NCBI RefSeq assembly: GCF_014358015.1 | Contig: NZ_JACONV010000001.1 | Coordinates: forward strand, 186,001-250,000 | DNA: 64,000 nt | Source of the DNA: Pseudomonas triticifolii | Lineage (GTDB): Bacteria > Pseudomonadota > Gammaproteobacteria > Pseudomonadales > Pseudomonadaceae | Direction of reading: 5' to 3' | Program-made: the position numbers and the translations under genes | Notes under the pieces: generated by a model | Told to the model about the DNA's origin: nothing | Database searches by the model: none | Seen by the model: only the letters and a program-made list of their open reading frames with translations | In this document: piece by piece, positions 19,993-28,174 of the stretch | Layout: the number at the start of each line of letters is the position of its first letter | Numbering within the stretch: the stretch's first letter is position 1

Positions 19993-20145
19993 CTACTGGG
20001 GTGTTCGACAAAGGGCCGGTTCGGCCATACGTGTGCAGTTGCCACCTGGCAGTGACCGATCGGAGGCGGCTGGCTGGCCCGAACGGAGGTTGCTAAATCG
20101 CCAGGCGAAGTCGATGTCGTTGCGGTAATAGGCGGCGTAGTTCAT
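19993..20145 (-). CDS. Small aromatic-rich ORF between attenuator and DAHP synthase
   Basis: Encodes 50 residues; the first 17 contain three Tyr, two Phe and one Trp (NYAAYY then DFAWRF). The ATG is preceded by a good ribosome site (GAGGA, six bases away). It lies past the intrinsic terminator and before the synthase gene, so it would be translated only from transcripts that escape attenuation. No family is recognised. It may be a second sensor of aromatic aminoacyl-tRNA or a small protein in its own right; it could also be fortuitous. Confidence 0.5.
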   Translation of the reverse strand: MNYAAYYRNDIDFAWRFSNLRSGQPAASDRSLPGGNCTRMAEPALCRTPQ

Positions 20146-20190
20146 GTCGTGTTCCTCGATTCGTTTGAATGTGATGTTTTCTGGAGTCTT

Positions 20191-20227
20191 AAAAAACAAA
20201 ACCCCCGGTCGGGGAGCCGACCGGGGG
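20191..20227 (-). terminator. Intrinsic terminator in the DAHP synthase leader (attenuator)
   Basis: Perfect 11-bp GC stem (20,217-20,227 with 20,202-20,212) and a four-base loop, followed on the reverse strand by TTTTGTTTTTT. It lies 50 bases after the aromatic-rich leader peptide and about 240 bases before the synthase start, the expected order for transcription attenuation. Confidence 0.9.
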
Positions 20228-20267
20228 TAGAGAATTCTCTGGTTGGCGTCCCCTTAAAATGGGCGCC
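20217..20267 (-). promoter_or_regulatory. Alternative RNA-pairing segments of the attenuator
   Basis: Read on the reverse strand: segment 1 GGCGCCC (20,261-20,267) can pair with segment 2 GGGGACGCC (20,245-20,253); the GGGG of segment 2 can instead pair with the CCCCC that opens the terminator stem (segment 3), around the 12-bp palindrome AGAGAATTCTCT (20,229-20,240). This gives mutually exclusive structures. The pairings were worked out by eye and no energies were computed. Confidence 0.5.
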
Positions 20268-20276
20268 GGATGGGTA

Positions 20277-20417
20277 TCAGGCGCGCCAGTGGCTAAACCA
20301 ATACCCGTAATAAGCGTTGAGCTGAGCCATCGCTGGCAGAACCCGCACAGATACGCCATTCGCCGAGCGGCAGGCGCTGGCATGGAGTGTGAACTGTGAG
20401 TGGGTGGGTTGCAGCAT
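20277..20417 (-). CDS. Aromatic-rich leader peptide upstream of DAHP synthase
   Basis: Encodes a 46-residue peptide ending in YYGYWFSHWRA, with six aromatic residues in nine (codons at 20,286-20,312). The ATG at 20,417 has a ribosome site (GGAG, eight bases away). An in-frame ATG at 20,330 would give a 17-residue peptide with the same end and no clear ribosome site. Followed by the pairing segments and terminator, this is what a tRNA-charging sensor for Trp, Tyr and Phe looks like: scarcity would stall the ribosome on these codons and favour read-through into the synthase gene. Confidence 0.75.
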   Translation of the reverse strand: MLQPTHSQFTLHASACRSANGVSVRVLPAMAQLNAYYGYWFSHWRA

Positions 20418-20688
20418 GGTGTGTCTCCGTTGAATGAGTCTGAGCTTACTTCAGAGGAGCGCGCTGATTCAATTGGAAAATTCGATCGAGCCAATTATCG
20501 GCTCTGTGGGTCACGCAGCGAGGGGAAGCTGCGAGGGGAATGGGCAGCTCTTGAGATGTCAAAATCGGCAAGGCGGGAAATTGCACTTGGGGTGCGGACA
20601 AAAGCTGTCGGAAAAAGCTGTTTAGTCGGTCCGCAAGTGCCGTAGAGGTGTCGAGAATTGTAGAAGAAGCCAACCAGACACTTACCGA

Positions 20689-20919
20689 TCAATCAGCGCC
20701 ATGCTTTGGCCCTGCATCTCCCGAAGGAATGCTGCCGATCTTCATCCCCAGCAAAACCGCCACTTTATGAGACTCGCCGCGTTTTCCCTTCTTGCGTCCT
20801 GCCAAAATCTGATAGGTCGTCGCAGGGTCAATGCTGTTCTCACGGGCGAATTCTTGAACAGATTTTCCTTGTTGTTCGAGCCAGGCCTTGGCTTGTGCAG
20901 CGGTACGTATTCCGGGCAT
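20689..20919 (-). CDS. Small HTH DNA-binding protein, phage BcepMu gp16-like
   Basis: A 76-residue protein with an N-terminal helix-turn-helix-like core (SVQEFARENSIDPATTYQILAGRKKGKRG) and a hydrophobic C-terminal turn (KVAVLLGMKIG). It resembles the small DNA-binding proteins of the BcepMu gp16 group found in Mu-like phages. It is divergent from the XRE repressor at 21,002, with an 82-base spacer carrying an inverted repeat, like a Cro-CI switch, but no other phage genes lie nearby. Confidence 0.75.
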   Translation of the reverse strand: MPGIRTAAQAKAWLEQQGKSVQEFARENSIDPATTYQILAGRKKGKRGESHKVAVLLGMKIGSIPSGDAGPKHGAD

Positions 20920-20934
20920 AGTTCAAAACCGTTC

Positions 20935-20960
20935 AAATCAGTTTAATTTTAACTGGATTT
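20935..20960. promoter_or_regulatory. Inverted-repeat operator in the divergent repressor spacer
   Basis: AAATCAGTT and AACTGGATTT face each other across seven A/T-rich bases in the 82-base gap between two divergent DNA-binding-protein genes. One arm has a single extra G. This is the likely binding site of one or both proteins. An additional direct repeat GTTCAAA occurs twice just before it (20,921 and 20,931). Confidence 0.55.
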
Positions 20961-21001
20961 TACCATTCGTAAGGATAGGGTCAACAAGGTTGTGCATTCA
21001 A

Positions 21002-21364
21002 ATGAGTGGAATCGGGTATCGACTAAGAAAAGAAAGAGACCGTCTGGGACTGTCTCAGCGTGCCTTCGGTGAAATTGGTGGTGTGGAAGCGAATGCGCAA
21101 GGAAAGTATGAAAGCGGCAATCGTGCCCCCAAGGCCGATTATCTGGCTGCGGTCGCCGCCAAAGGTGTCGATGTGCTCTACGTACTGACGGGTACACCCA
21201 CCCCGATACCGTTCGACAATCTCAGCGTCGCCGAGGAGAAGGTCCTTGGCAGCTACCGTGTGCTCGACAAGGAAGATCAGGATGCGATTATGCGACTGAC
21301 CACCACCATGGCTGAGCTGTCAGCTTCTTACAGTACCGCTGAAAAATCGCAATCCGACGATTGA
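21002..21364 (+). CDS. XRE-family transcriptional repressor
   Basis: A 120-residue protein whose first 60 residues form a classical lambda-repressor-type helix-turn-helix (LRKERDRLGLSQRAFGEIGG, then AQGKYESGNRAPKADYLAAVA). The tail lacks a LexA-like peptidase, so it is not self-cleaving. The start at 21,002 gives the canonical MSGIGYRLRKERD; an in-frame upstream extension has no support. It is divergent from the gp16-like gene and probably controls it through the repeat between them. A weak hairpin with four T follows the stop. Confidence 0.85.
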   Translation: MSGIGYRLRKERDRLGLSQRAFGEIGGVEANAQGKYESGNRAPKADYLAAVAAKGVDVLYVLTGTPTPIPFDNLSVAEEKVLGSYRVLDKEDQDAIMRLTTTMAELSASYSTAEKSQSDD

Positions 21365-21385
21365 GGCCGACAATACGGGCCTTTT
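21364..21385 (+). terminator. Weak hairpin after the XRE gene
   Basis: Five-bp stem AGGCC/GGCCT with a nine-base loop and four T residues, starting within the stop codon. A marginal intrinsic terminator. Confidence 0.35.
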
Positions 21386-21518
21386 CGTCTCCATAGGTGA
21401 GATAGCGTTGTCTGCGTTTCGACAAAGGACGTGAAAACGCCAACATCCGCTAGGTCAGGCACGCCGTTTTTTGTTATGGTGAATAGCATTCGTTATGACC
21501 GTTGCGCGAGGTGTCTGC

Positions 21519-22163
21519 TTGATTAGGGTGCTAGTTGTCGATGACCATGATCTTGTCCGGACAGGCATCACACGCATGTTGGCCGACATAGATGGTCTAC
21601 AGGTTGTAGGTCAGGCCGATTCCGGTGAAGAGGCGTTGAAGAAGACGCGTGAGCTCAAGCCTGACGTGGTGTTGATGGATGTCAAGATGCCCGGGATTGG
21701 AGGGCTTGAAGCGACGCGCAAGCTGTTGCGCAGTCATCCTGATATCAAGGTCGTGGCCGTCACGGTCTGTGAAGAAGATCCTTTCCCGACCCGCTTGCTT
21801 CAGGCTGGAGCGGCGGGTTACATGACCAAGGGCGCAGGTCTTGCGGAAATGGTCCAGGCCATTCGCCTCGTTTTCGCGGGTCAGCGTTATATCAGCCCGC
21901 AAATTGCCCAGCAGTTGGCGCTGAAATCGTTTCAGCCGCAGGTGAACAATTCGCCGTTCGATCTGCTTTCCGAGCGAGAGATCCAGATTGCGTTGATGAT
22001 CGTGGGCTGCCAGAAGGTCCAGACCATCTCGGACAAGCTCTGTCTGTCGCCGAAAACCGTCAATACTTACCGTTACCGAATCTTTGAGAAGCTCTCCATC
22101 AGCAGTGATGTCGAACTGGCGTTACTGGCTGTACGTCACGGCATGGTGGATGCCAGCGCCTGA
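21519..22163 (+). CDS. gacA: Response regulator GacA
   Basis: Global regulator phosphorylated by the GacS sensor; in pseudomonads it switches on small RNAs (rsmX/Y/Z) that titrate RsmA and so control secondary metabolism, motility and virulence. The 214 residues hold a receiver domain with acidic pocket D8-D9, phospho-acceptor D54 and K103-region TKGAG, and a LuxR/NarL-type HTH ([12 protein letters not shown] to [16 protein letters not shown]). The start is a TTG at 21,519 with GAGG seven bases upstream, as in other pseudomonads; the ORF extension upstream is not part of GacA. uvrC begins three bases after the stop, so the two are co-transcribed. Confidence 0.97.
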   Translation: MIRVLVVDDHDLVRTGITRMLADIDGLQVVGQADSGEEALKKTRELKPDVVLMDVKMPGIGGLEATRKLLRSHPDIKVVAVTVCEEDPFPTRLLQAGAAGYMTKGAGLAEMVQAIRLVFAGQRYISPQIAQQLALKSFQPQVNNSPFDLLSEREIQIALMIVGCQKVQTISDKLCLSPKTVNTYRYRIFEKLSISSDVELALLAVRHGMVDASA

Positions 22164-22165
22164 AC

Positions 22166-23989
22166 ATGACCCAGACCTTTGATTCAAGTGCATTTCTGGC
22201 GACCTGCAGTGGTCGTCCAGGCGTTTACCGCATGTTCGATGCCGACGCGAAGCTTCTGTATGTGGGCAAGGCCAAGAACCTGAAGAAGCGGCTTGCGAGT
22301 TATTTCCGCAAGACCGGGCATGCGCCCAAGACGGGCGCTCTGGTGGCGCGCATCGCGCAAATCGAAACCACCATTACCGGCAACGAAACCGAAGCGTTGT
22401 TGCTTGAGCAAACGCTGATCAAGGAATGGCGGCCGCCCTACAACATTCTCCTGCGTGACGATAAGTCCTACCCTTATGTCTTTCTGTCCGATGGCCAGTT
22501 TCCGCGTTTGAGCATTCACCGCGGCGCCAAAAAAGCAAAAGGCCGCTATTTCGGACCTTATCCAAGCGCTGGTGCCATTCGTGAAAGCCTGAGCCTGCTG
22601 CAGAAAACCTTTCTGGTGCGCCAGTGCGAAGACAGCTACTTCAAGAATCGCAACCGGCCTTGTCTGCAGTATCAGATCAAACGCTGCAAAGGGCCTTGCG
22701 TCGATCTGGTCGAGCCAGAAGTGTACGCCGAGGATGTGCGCCACTCGGTGATGTTTCTCGAGGGCCGCAGTAACGCCTTGAGCGATGAGTTGAACGCGGC
22801 GATGGAAAAGGCTGCGATGGCGCTGGATTTTGAGCGAGCGGCCGAATTGCGCGACCAGGTTGCCCTGTTGCGACGGGTTCAGGATCAGCAAAGCATGGAA
22901 GGCGGCACCGGGGATGTCGATGTGGTCGCCGCGTTCGTTAACCCGGGCGGTGCTTGTGTGCATTTGATCTCGGTGCGTGGCGGGCGTGTGTTGGGCAGCA
23001 AGAACTTCTTCCCGCAGGTGGGTATCGAGGAAGAAGTTGGCGAAGTGATGTCAGCGTTCCTGGCTCAGTATTTCCTTGGTGGCGTTGACCGTGAACTGCC
23101 CAGTGAGGTGATCGTCAACGTCGTCAACGAGGATTTTCCAGCGCTGATTGAGGCGATTGAAGAGTCACGCGGTCGCGAGATGACCATCAGCCACAGGGTG
23201 CGCGGTACGCGTGCGCGCTGGCAGCAGATGGCTGTGACTAATGCCGAGCAGGCTCTGGCGGCACGTCTGGCGAACCGTCAGCACGTTTCATTGCGCTTCG
23301 AGGCGCTGGCCAAGGTGCTGAATCTCGATGAAGCGCCGGTGCGGCTGGAGTGCTATGACATCAGTCACTCCAGCGGTGAAGCGACGGTTGCATCGTGCGT
23401 GGTGTTCGGTCCGGAGGGTCCAATCAAGTCGGATTACCGCCGCTTCAATATCGAAGGTGTGACCGCGGGCGACGACTACGCAGCGATGCACCAGGCGCTG
23501 ACCCGGCGCTATAGCCGCATCAAGGACGGGGAGGGTAAGTTGCCTGACGTACTGCTGGTCGATGGTGGCAAGGGCCAGATGGCTATGGCCCGTGACGTGC
23601 TCAACGAACTGGCGATCCCCGACCTCATTCTGCTCGGCGTTGCCAAGGGTACGACGCGCAAGGCCGGATTCGAAACGCTGTACCTTAATGACGCTGCCCA
23701 TGAGTTCACATTGCCCGGCGATTCGCCAGCTCTCCACCTTATCCAGCAGATTCGCGACGAGGCGCACCGTTTCGCAATCACCGGACACCGCGCCCGTCGT
23801 GGCAAGACCCGCCGTACATCAACCCTTGAAGGCGTGGCAGGCGTGGGGCCGACCCGTCGTCGTGACCTGCTCAAACACTTTGGTGGTCTGCAGGAATTGT
23901 CCCGTGCGAGTATCGATGAAATAGCGAAAGCACCCGGAATTAGTAAAAAGCTGGCAGAGTCGATTTATGCAAACCTGCACAGCGAGTAG
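22166..23989 (+). CDS. uvrC: Excinuclease ABC subunit C
   Basis: Makes both incisions in nucleotide excision repair together with UvrB. The 607-residue protein shows the N-terminal GIY-YIG nuclease ([23 protein letters not shown], residues about 12-40), the cysteine cluster [13 protein letters not shown], the UvrB-binding UVR segment ([15 protein letters not shown], about 225-240), the RNase H-like nuclease ([27 protein letters not shown]) and tandem helix-hairpin-helix motifs at the C-terminus ([19 protein letters not shown]). The gacA-uvrC pair is a long-standing enterobacterial and pseudomonad arrangement. Confidence 0.98.
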   Translation: MTQTFDSSAFLATCSGRPGVYRMFDADAKLLYVGKAKNLKKRLASYFRKTGHAPKTGALVARIAQIETTITGNETEALLLEQTLIKEWRPPYNILLRDDKSYPYVFLSDGQFPRLSIHRGAKKAKGRYFGPYPSAGAIRESLSLLQKTFLVRQCEDSYFKNRNRPCLQYQIKRCKGPCVDLVEPEVYAEDVRHSVMFLEGRSNALSDELNAAMEKAAMALDFERAAELRDQVALLRRVQDQQSMEGGTGDVDVVAAFVNPGGACVHLISVRGGRVLGSKNFFPQVGIEEEVGEVMSAFLAQYFLGGVDRELPSEVIVNVVNEDFPALIEAIEESRGREMTISHRVRGTRARWQQMAVTNAEQALAARLANRQHVSLRFEALAKVLNLDEAPVRLECYDISHSSGEATVASCVVFGPEGPIKSDYRRFNIEGVTAGDDYAAMHQALTRRYSRIKDGEGKLPDVLLVDGGKGQMAMARDVLNELAIPDLILLGVAKGTTRKAGFETLYLNDAAHEFTLPGDSPALHLIQQIRDEAHRFAITGHRARRGKTRRTSTLEGVAGVGPTRRRDLLKHFGGLQELSRASIDEIAKAPGISKKLAESIYANLHSE

Positions 23990-24021
23990 AATGCTCGCTC
24001 ACCTCGTAGCCAGTTGTGCCG

Positions 24022-24582
24022 ATGAATATCCCTAATCTGATTACCGTACTACGCGTTTTACTGATTCCGATCTTCATTCTGTTGTTTTACATGCCTTATC
24101 ACTGGAGCTACATGGCAGCCAGCGCGGTGTTCGCTTTTGCGGCCGCCACTGACTGGCTCGATGGATATCTGGCGCGTCGTCTGGAGCAAAGTACGCCTTT
24201 TGGTGCGTTTCTCGACCCTGTGGCCGACAAGCTCATGGTGGCGGTCGCCTTGGTATTGTTGGTTCAGGCGCACGCCAACCTTTGGCTGACGCTGCCTGCA
24301 GCGGTGATCATCGGGCGCGAGATCGTGATCTCGGCCCTGCGCGAATGGATGGCCGAAATCGGTGCCAGGGCTCAGGTGGCAGTGTCCAGCATGGGCAAAT
24401 GGAAAACAGCGGCGCAGATGCTGGCGCTGGTTATCCTGCTGGGCAATCCTCCAGCGATCACATTCTGGGTCATTCTGGGGTATGCGTTGTTGCTGATCGC
24501 GGCGGGGCTGACGTTGTGGTCGATGGTGCAATACCTGAGAGCTGCCTGGCCGCATCTCAAGACAACTGCAGAAAAAAAATAA
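24022..24582 (+). CDS. pgsA: CDP-diacylglycerol-glycerol-3-phosphate 3-phosphatidyltransferase
   Basis: Makes phosphatidylglycerol phosphate, the committed step to phosphatidylglycerol and cardiolipin, in the inner membrane. The 186-residue protein shows the CDP-alcohol phosphotransferase signature [10 protein letters not shown]...[10 protein letters not shown] (all conserved Asp present) and about six hydrophobic segments. The ATG at 24,022 ([11 protein letters not shown]) is chosen over a GTG six bases upstream because it begins the conserved sequence. It follows uvrC by 32 bases and is followed by tRNA-Gly. Confidence 0.97.
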   Translation: MNIPNLITVLRVLLIPIFILLFYMPYHWSYMAASAVFAFAAATDWLDGYLARRLEQSTPFGAFLDPVADKLMVAVALVLLVQAHANLWLTLPAAVIIGREIVISALREWMAEIGARAQVAVSSMGKWKTAAQMLALVILLGNPPAITFWVILGYALLLIAAGLTLWSMVQYLRAAWPHLKTTAEKK

Positions 24583-24599
24583 GTTTTCGAATCAAGGGC

Positions 24600-24627
24600 T
24601 TGACGTAAAACTTTGAGGCGCTAGAAT
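24600..24627 (+). promoter_or_regulatory. Sigma-70 promoter of tRNA-Gly
   Basis: TTGACG (24,600-24,605) and TAGAAT (24,622-24,627) with a 16-base spacer, ending 21 bases before the mature tRNA 5' end. A G/C-rich stretch directly after the -10 fits stringent control of tRNA promoters. Confidence 0.7.
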
Positions 24628-24648
24628 GGCGCCCGTCAACACGACAAT

Positions 24649-24724
<76 letters not shown>

Positions 24725-24771
24725 AATAATGCGCTGCAGAGTTCCAGTGAATTCTGCAAGCGATTGAAATC

Positions 24772-24792
24772 AGGACCTTCGGGTCCTTTTTT
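24772..24792 (+). terminator. Intrinsic terminator after tRNA-Gly
   Basis: AGGACC-TTCG-GGTCCT hairpin followed by a run of six T. It ends the tRNA transcript before the integrase remnant. Confidence 0.85.
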
Positions 24793-24955
24793 CGTTCCGG
24801 AAGAAACCACAGAAATCCAGCACCACCCGCGTCTAAGTCCCGATTTAAGTCCCGATGGGAATCTTGAATCTGGATGAGTACTGCATCGGTTTGTTGCTGG
24901 AACAGGCTGGATAGCGAGATGAGCATCTGGTCCTGGCTCTGTTCAGGAACTCGCT

Positions 24956-25598
24956 ATGGCACTCTCGGATATGACCATTCGGCACGCCCGAATTATCGGT
25001 AATGACTACACGTTAGGCGACACGGATGGGCTCGCGCTCGATGTGATAGCCCAAGGTGGAAAAATCTGGCGCTTCGGGTACTGCTGGGCGGGTACGCGGG
25101 AGCGTATGTCCCTGGGTAGTTACTGACAAATCGGTCTCAAAGAAGCCCTGGCACCACCTGATGAGGCGCTGGCCTTGGTTTCAAGGCATCAATCCCTATG
25201 AGTACCGCAAACAGCAACGTCTTGCTGTTCGTACTACGGCACAGCATACTTTCGAAGCAGTGTTCAATCAGTGGGTCGAATTTCGCAGGCTGAGCCTGAG
25301 GGATGACCGCCAGAGCATGCTCTCGCAAATCTTAAGAATCCTCAATAAAGACATCCTGCTATCGCTTGGTGGGCGGCCCGTCTACGATATCAATCGTCAC
25401 GATCTGCCGGATTTGCCGAGCAGGATCGAACAGCGAAAGGCCTTAACGACAGCTGAAAAGTGTCGGACCTGGTTCAACCAATTGAATCCCACTGATCTGG
25501 GTCCTGCTGAATACAGGAGCCAGACCAGTTTGGCGATAACATCGCCGGGTTACGGCTACAACTTAACGCACGGCCAATACATGCCGAGAGTCTGGTAG
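24956..25598 (+). pseudogene. Tyrosine integrase remnant (P4-type), frameshifted and truncated
   Basis: The first 56 codons (24,956-25,126) encode a typical integrase arm-binding domain (IRHARIIGNDYTLGDTDGLAL, WAGTRERMSLGSY) and then stop. Reading continues in another frame as QIGLKEALAPPDEALALVSR and, after a second shift near 25,195, as GINPYEYRKQQRLA with the core-binding domain TFEAVFNQWVEFRR. The similarity ends at about 25,490, before the catalytic domain with its R-H-R-Y residues. So two frameshifts plus a lost C-terminal half make it inactive. Its position right behind tRNA-Gly and its orientation match the left end of a tRNA-integrated genomic island. Confidence 0.85.
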
Positions 25599-25609
25599 GT
25601 TCACACCCA

Positions 25610-26767
25610 TCATGCGGTACGACCTCCAAGCACTTCAGCGACCCAGTCGGCAATGTACTGACCGGCATTGATGCTGTTATCAAAACTCGAATGTTGCACG
25701 CCACCCTCACGCTCGGTGAAGACTTTCAGCTCGCGTCTGGGGCTGTTCACCAACTGCTCGTAGGTGCTGTGTGCCCACTTCAGCGGAATCTGCGAATCTT
25801 TTTCGCCGTGGGTAACGAGGAACGGTACTTTGATGCGGTCCAGTATGCCGTCCAAGTGAACGTTCTCGGCGATGCTCATGAACTCATCAGTGTCTTTGGC
25901 GCCCCATACCCAGGCCACATGCGACCAGTAATGCGGAACCGGGAAACTGCCTTCCTTTTTCAGTCGACGCTTCTGCACATCACGCCAATCATGGTTGGCA
26001 CCCCATACCACCCCACAAGCGAAGCGCGGCTCGAAGGCTACCGCGCGGGGGCAGTAATAGCCGCCGAGCGAGACGCCTTCCAGGCCGATGCGTTTGGCAT
26101 CGACGTCGCTGCGGGTTTCGAGCCAGTCCACAACACGACTGGCCCAATGTTCACTGTCAAAACGCGCAGTCAGATTATTCAGGCGAAGCGCTTCGCCGGT
26201 ACCAGGCTGGTCGATGACCAGAGATGACACTCCGCGTTTCGCGAGCCAGGCGGGCAGGCCGACGCGGTATTTCATTTCTTTGGTCGAGTCCAGTCCATTG
26301 ACCTGCACCAAAATCGGTGCAGGTCCGGTGGTGCCTTCGGCGCGTACCAGCAGCCCGGAAATGCATTTGCCTTCGTAAGGGATTTCCACCCGCTCGCAGT
26401 TTTCCCGTGAGAGTTCGATACCCCGCTGGAAGGTGTGTAGAAAACGTTGATACAGCTGCGTGCGGCCTGAGGCGCCATGAGCCTGCAGGCGTTCGCAGCT
26501 CAGGTAATAGGTCGCGGCGCGGTTATATTTTTCGCCGGCTGACAACATCCGCCCCTTTGCTTCGTCTTCCTCAGCCAAGCCACACAGCTTGTCGGCCATT
26601 CTCGCCCATGTCTCACAGAAGGCCTTGCTGCCGGCGGCATCCGTTTGCTTGGCAGCCTCCTGCAGCGGCGCGCACATCTCTTCGATCTCACCGATGCGTG
26701 CCCCCATTTCAATGGCAAGGTCGACGGAGAGATTCCACACGTAGTTGGTTGGGAAATAGCGAAACAT
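25610..26767 (-). CDS. Alpha/beta hydrolase, related to dihydroxypseudooxynicotine hydrolase and Ayg1 types
   Basis: A 385-residue hydrolase with a helical N-terminal cap of about 125 residues, then an alpha/beta core with nucleophile Ser233 in GVSLGG, and probable Asp324 (THGEKDSQIP) and His359 (GGVQHSS) completing the triad. The capped architecture is that of the C-C bond hydrolases 2,6-dihydroxypseudooxynicotine hydrolase and fungal Ayg1, which cleave beta-diketone or polyketide-like chains. No signal peptide. It is convergent in orientation with the integrase remnant and shares direction with the LysR gene 170 bases away. Substrate unknown; a C-C hydrolase acting on a ring-fission product would fit the neighbouring genes. 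Confidence 0.75.
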   Translation of the reverse strand: MFRYFPTNYVWNLSVDLAIEMGARIGEIEEMCAPLQEAAKQTDAAGSKAFCETWARMADKLCGLAEEDEAKGRMLSAGEKYNRAATYYLSCERLQAHGASGRTQLYQRFLHTFQRGIELSRENCERVEIPYEGKCISGLLVRAEGTTGPAPILVQVNGLDSTKEMKYRVGLPAWLAKRGVSSLVIDQPGTGEALRLNNLTARFDSEHWASRVVDWLETRSDVDAKRIGLEGVSLGGYYCPRAVAFEPRFACGVVWGANHDWRDVQKRRLKKEGSFPVPHYWSHVAWVWGAKDTDEFMSIAENVHLDGILDRIKVPFLVTHGEKDSQIPLKWAHSTYEQLVNSPRRELKVFTEREGGVQHSSFDNSINAGQYIADWVAEVLGGRTA

Positions 26768-26934
26768 GGTTTTTATTGTCCTTGTGCAAGCAAAGCCAGG
26801 CGGCCGGATACAGACCTAGGTGTCGGGGTTTGACGGTTTGGACCAGACTAGGGATTGCTCGGTTACCTGGCCAATCGCTAATCAGGATGGCTGGTATTGA
26901 GAAGTGCGATGGATTGCATGGGAAACGGCATCGG

Positions 26935-27846
26935 CTACTGCTCCAGCTCATTGATGATTTGGCTGATTTTTGACCGCAACCAACGGTGCATGGAGTCGCC
27001 ATCCATTGTGCGATGCCAAAGCATGAACTCACGCATTACCGGGATTTTCACCGGCGGTTGCACGATGCGAAGCGGTAGATAGTTGGCGTAAAGCCGGGCC
27101 ATTCGTTGGAGCATGGTGGCGATGCGCTGTGTACCGACGATCAACTGGGGCAAGGTGTTGAAGTCGTGGGTGACCACTTCCATGCGGCGAGTAAGGCCGT
27201 ATTGGCTCATCAGCCATTCTTCCACGCTGAGTTGCCGGTTTCGTCCGAAGATCACGGATACATGGCCCATTTCGATGTACTGATCGAGGGTGATGCTGTC
27301 GCCTACTTGGGTGTTGCCTTGCCAGACCACACACACATGTTCTTCCTCGAACAGTAATTGCGATGGGTGGCCTTCGATCAGGTAGTGCTCGGGCACGATC
27401 ATCATGTCCGCCTCGCCGCGCATCAACAGCTCGGTGGAACTATCTCCCGGACCCAGCAGTTCGAACGTGATATTCGGCGCTTCCTGGTGGATTTTCTGGA
27501 TGACGCGGGCAAACAGCACGCTGATCAGGTAGTCCGAGGTAATCAGGCGGAAATGGCGCTTGCTGGTGGCAGGGTCGAACACCGGTTTGGCGGTGATTGA
27601 GGACTGAATCGTCAGCAGTATTTCGCGCACCGGTGCCGCCAGCTCAAGGGCGTAGGGCGTGGGCTGCATCTTGCGCCCGACCTGCGCCAGCAATTCATCT
27701 TCAAAATAGGCGCGTAGCCTGCCCAGTACCCCGCTGGTGGCGGACTGGGTCATATGCAGACGTTCGGCGGCGCGGGTGATGTTCTGCTCTTGCAGTAACA
27801 CATCAAGCGCGACGAGAAGATTGAGATCCAGGTGGTTAAAACGCAT
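26935..27846 (-). CDS. LysR-family regulator, NodD-like
   Basis: A 303-residue regulator. The N-terminal winged helix reads LNLLVALDVLLQEQNITRAAERLHMTQSA in part; the C-terminal effector domain begins near residue 95 and has the NodD/SyrM-like pattern (ITSDYLISVLFARV, NTLPQLIVGTQRIATMLQRMA). The start at 27,846 (MRFNHLDLN) is the NodD-type start; an upstream extension of 46 codons is rejected. It is divergent from the VOC dioxygenase operon, so it probably controls it. A perfect A/T-rich palindrome lies 18 bases upstream of its start. NodD-group proteins typically respond to phenolic or aromatic ligands. Confidence 0.88.
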   Translation of the reverse strand: MRFNHLDLNLLVALDVLLQEQNITRAAERLHMTQSATSGVLGRLRAYFEDELLAQVGRKMQPTPYALELAAPVREILLTIQSSITAKPVFDPATSKRHFRLITSDYLISVLFARVIQKIHQEAPNITFELLGPGDSSTELLMRGEADMMIVPEHYLIEGHPSQLLFEEEHVCVVWQGNTQVGDSITLDQYIEMGHVSVIFGRNRQLSVEEWLMSQYGLTRRMEVVTHDFNTLPQLIVGTQRIATMLQRMARLYANYLPLRIVQPPVKIPVMREFMLWHRTMDGDSMHRWLRSKISQIINELEQ

Positions 27847-27863
27847 GGCGGGCTCGATTTTTA

Positions 27864-27880
27864 TATTTATTTTGTAAATA
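27864..27880. promoter_or_regulatory. AT-rich palindrome upstream of the NodD-like regulator
   Basis: TATTTA-TTTTG-TAAATA, a perfect 6-bp dyad that also contains the T-N11-A spacing of LysR binding sites. It lies 18-34 bases before the regulator start codon, which suggests autoregulation. The rest of the 328-base divergent spacer to 28,175 shows no other repeat I could define. Confidence 0.5.
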
Positions 27881-28174
27881 CCTTCCGACCTTCCCATCGC
27901 GGCGTCAAGCCCCATGACCGGGTGAGCCGAAACACGACCATTGGATTTTCCAAGCGCTCCGCGCTGCATGGTCAGGTATCGCATTTGCCGATAGTTCGCA
28001 TCCCGACAAGCGATTAGTCAGTGAGTTTTCGCACCTTCAGTATCGGGGCACAGCCGGTTGGCCCTGACGCCTTATCGACTCGGAAATCTGTTTCAGCAGC
28101 GCATTGTGCGGCACTGCTCCCGTCATCGGCGTGCCTGGCGTTGTGCTGAATAATAATTTTATGGAGTGGTAACA

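Noticed and set aside
26317..26973. Forward open frame of 218 codons
   Set aside because: Antisense to the alpha/beta hydrolase gene and rich in Arg/Pro as expected from a shadow frame.
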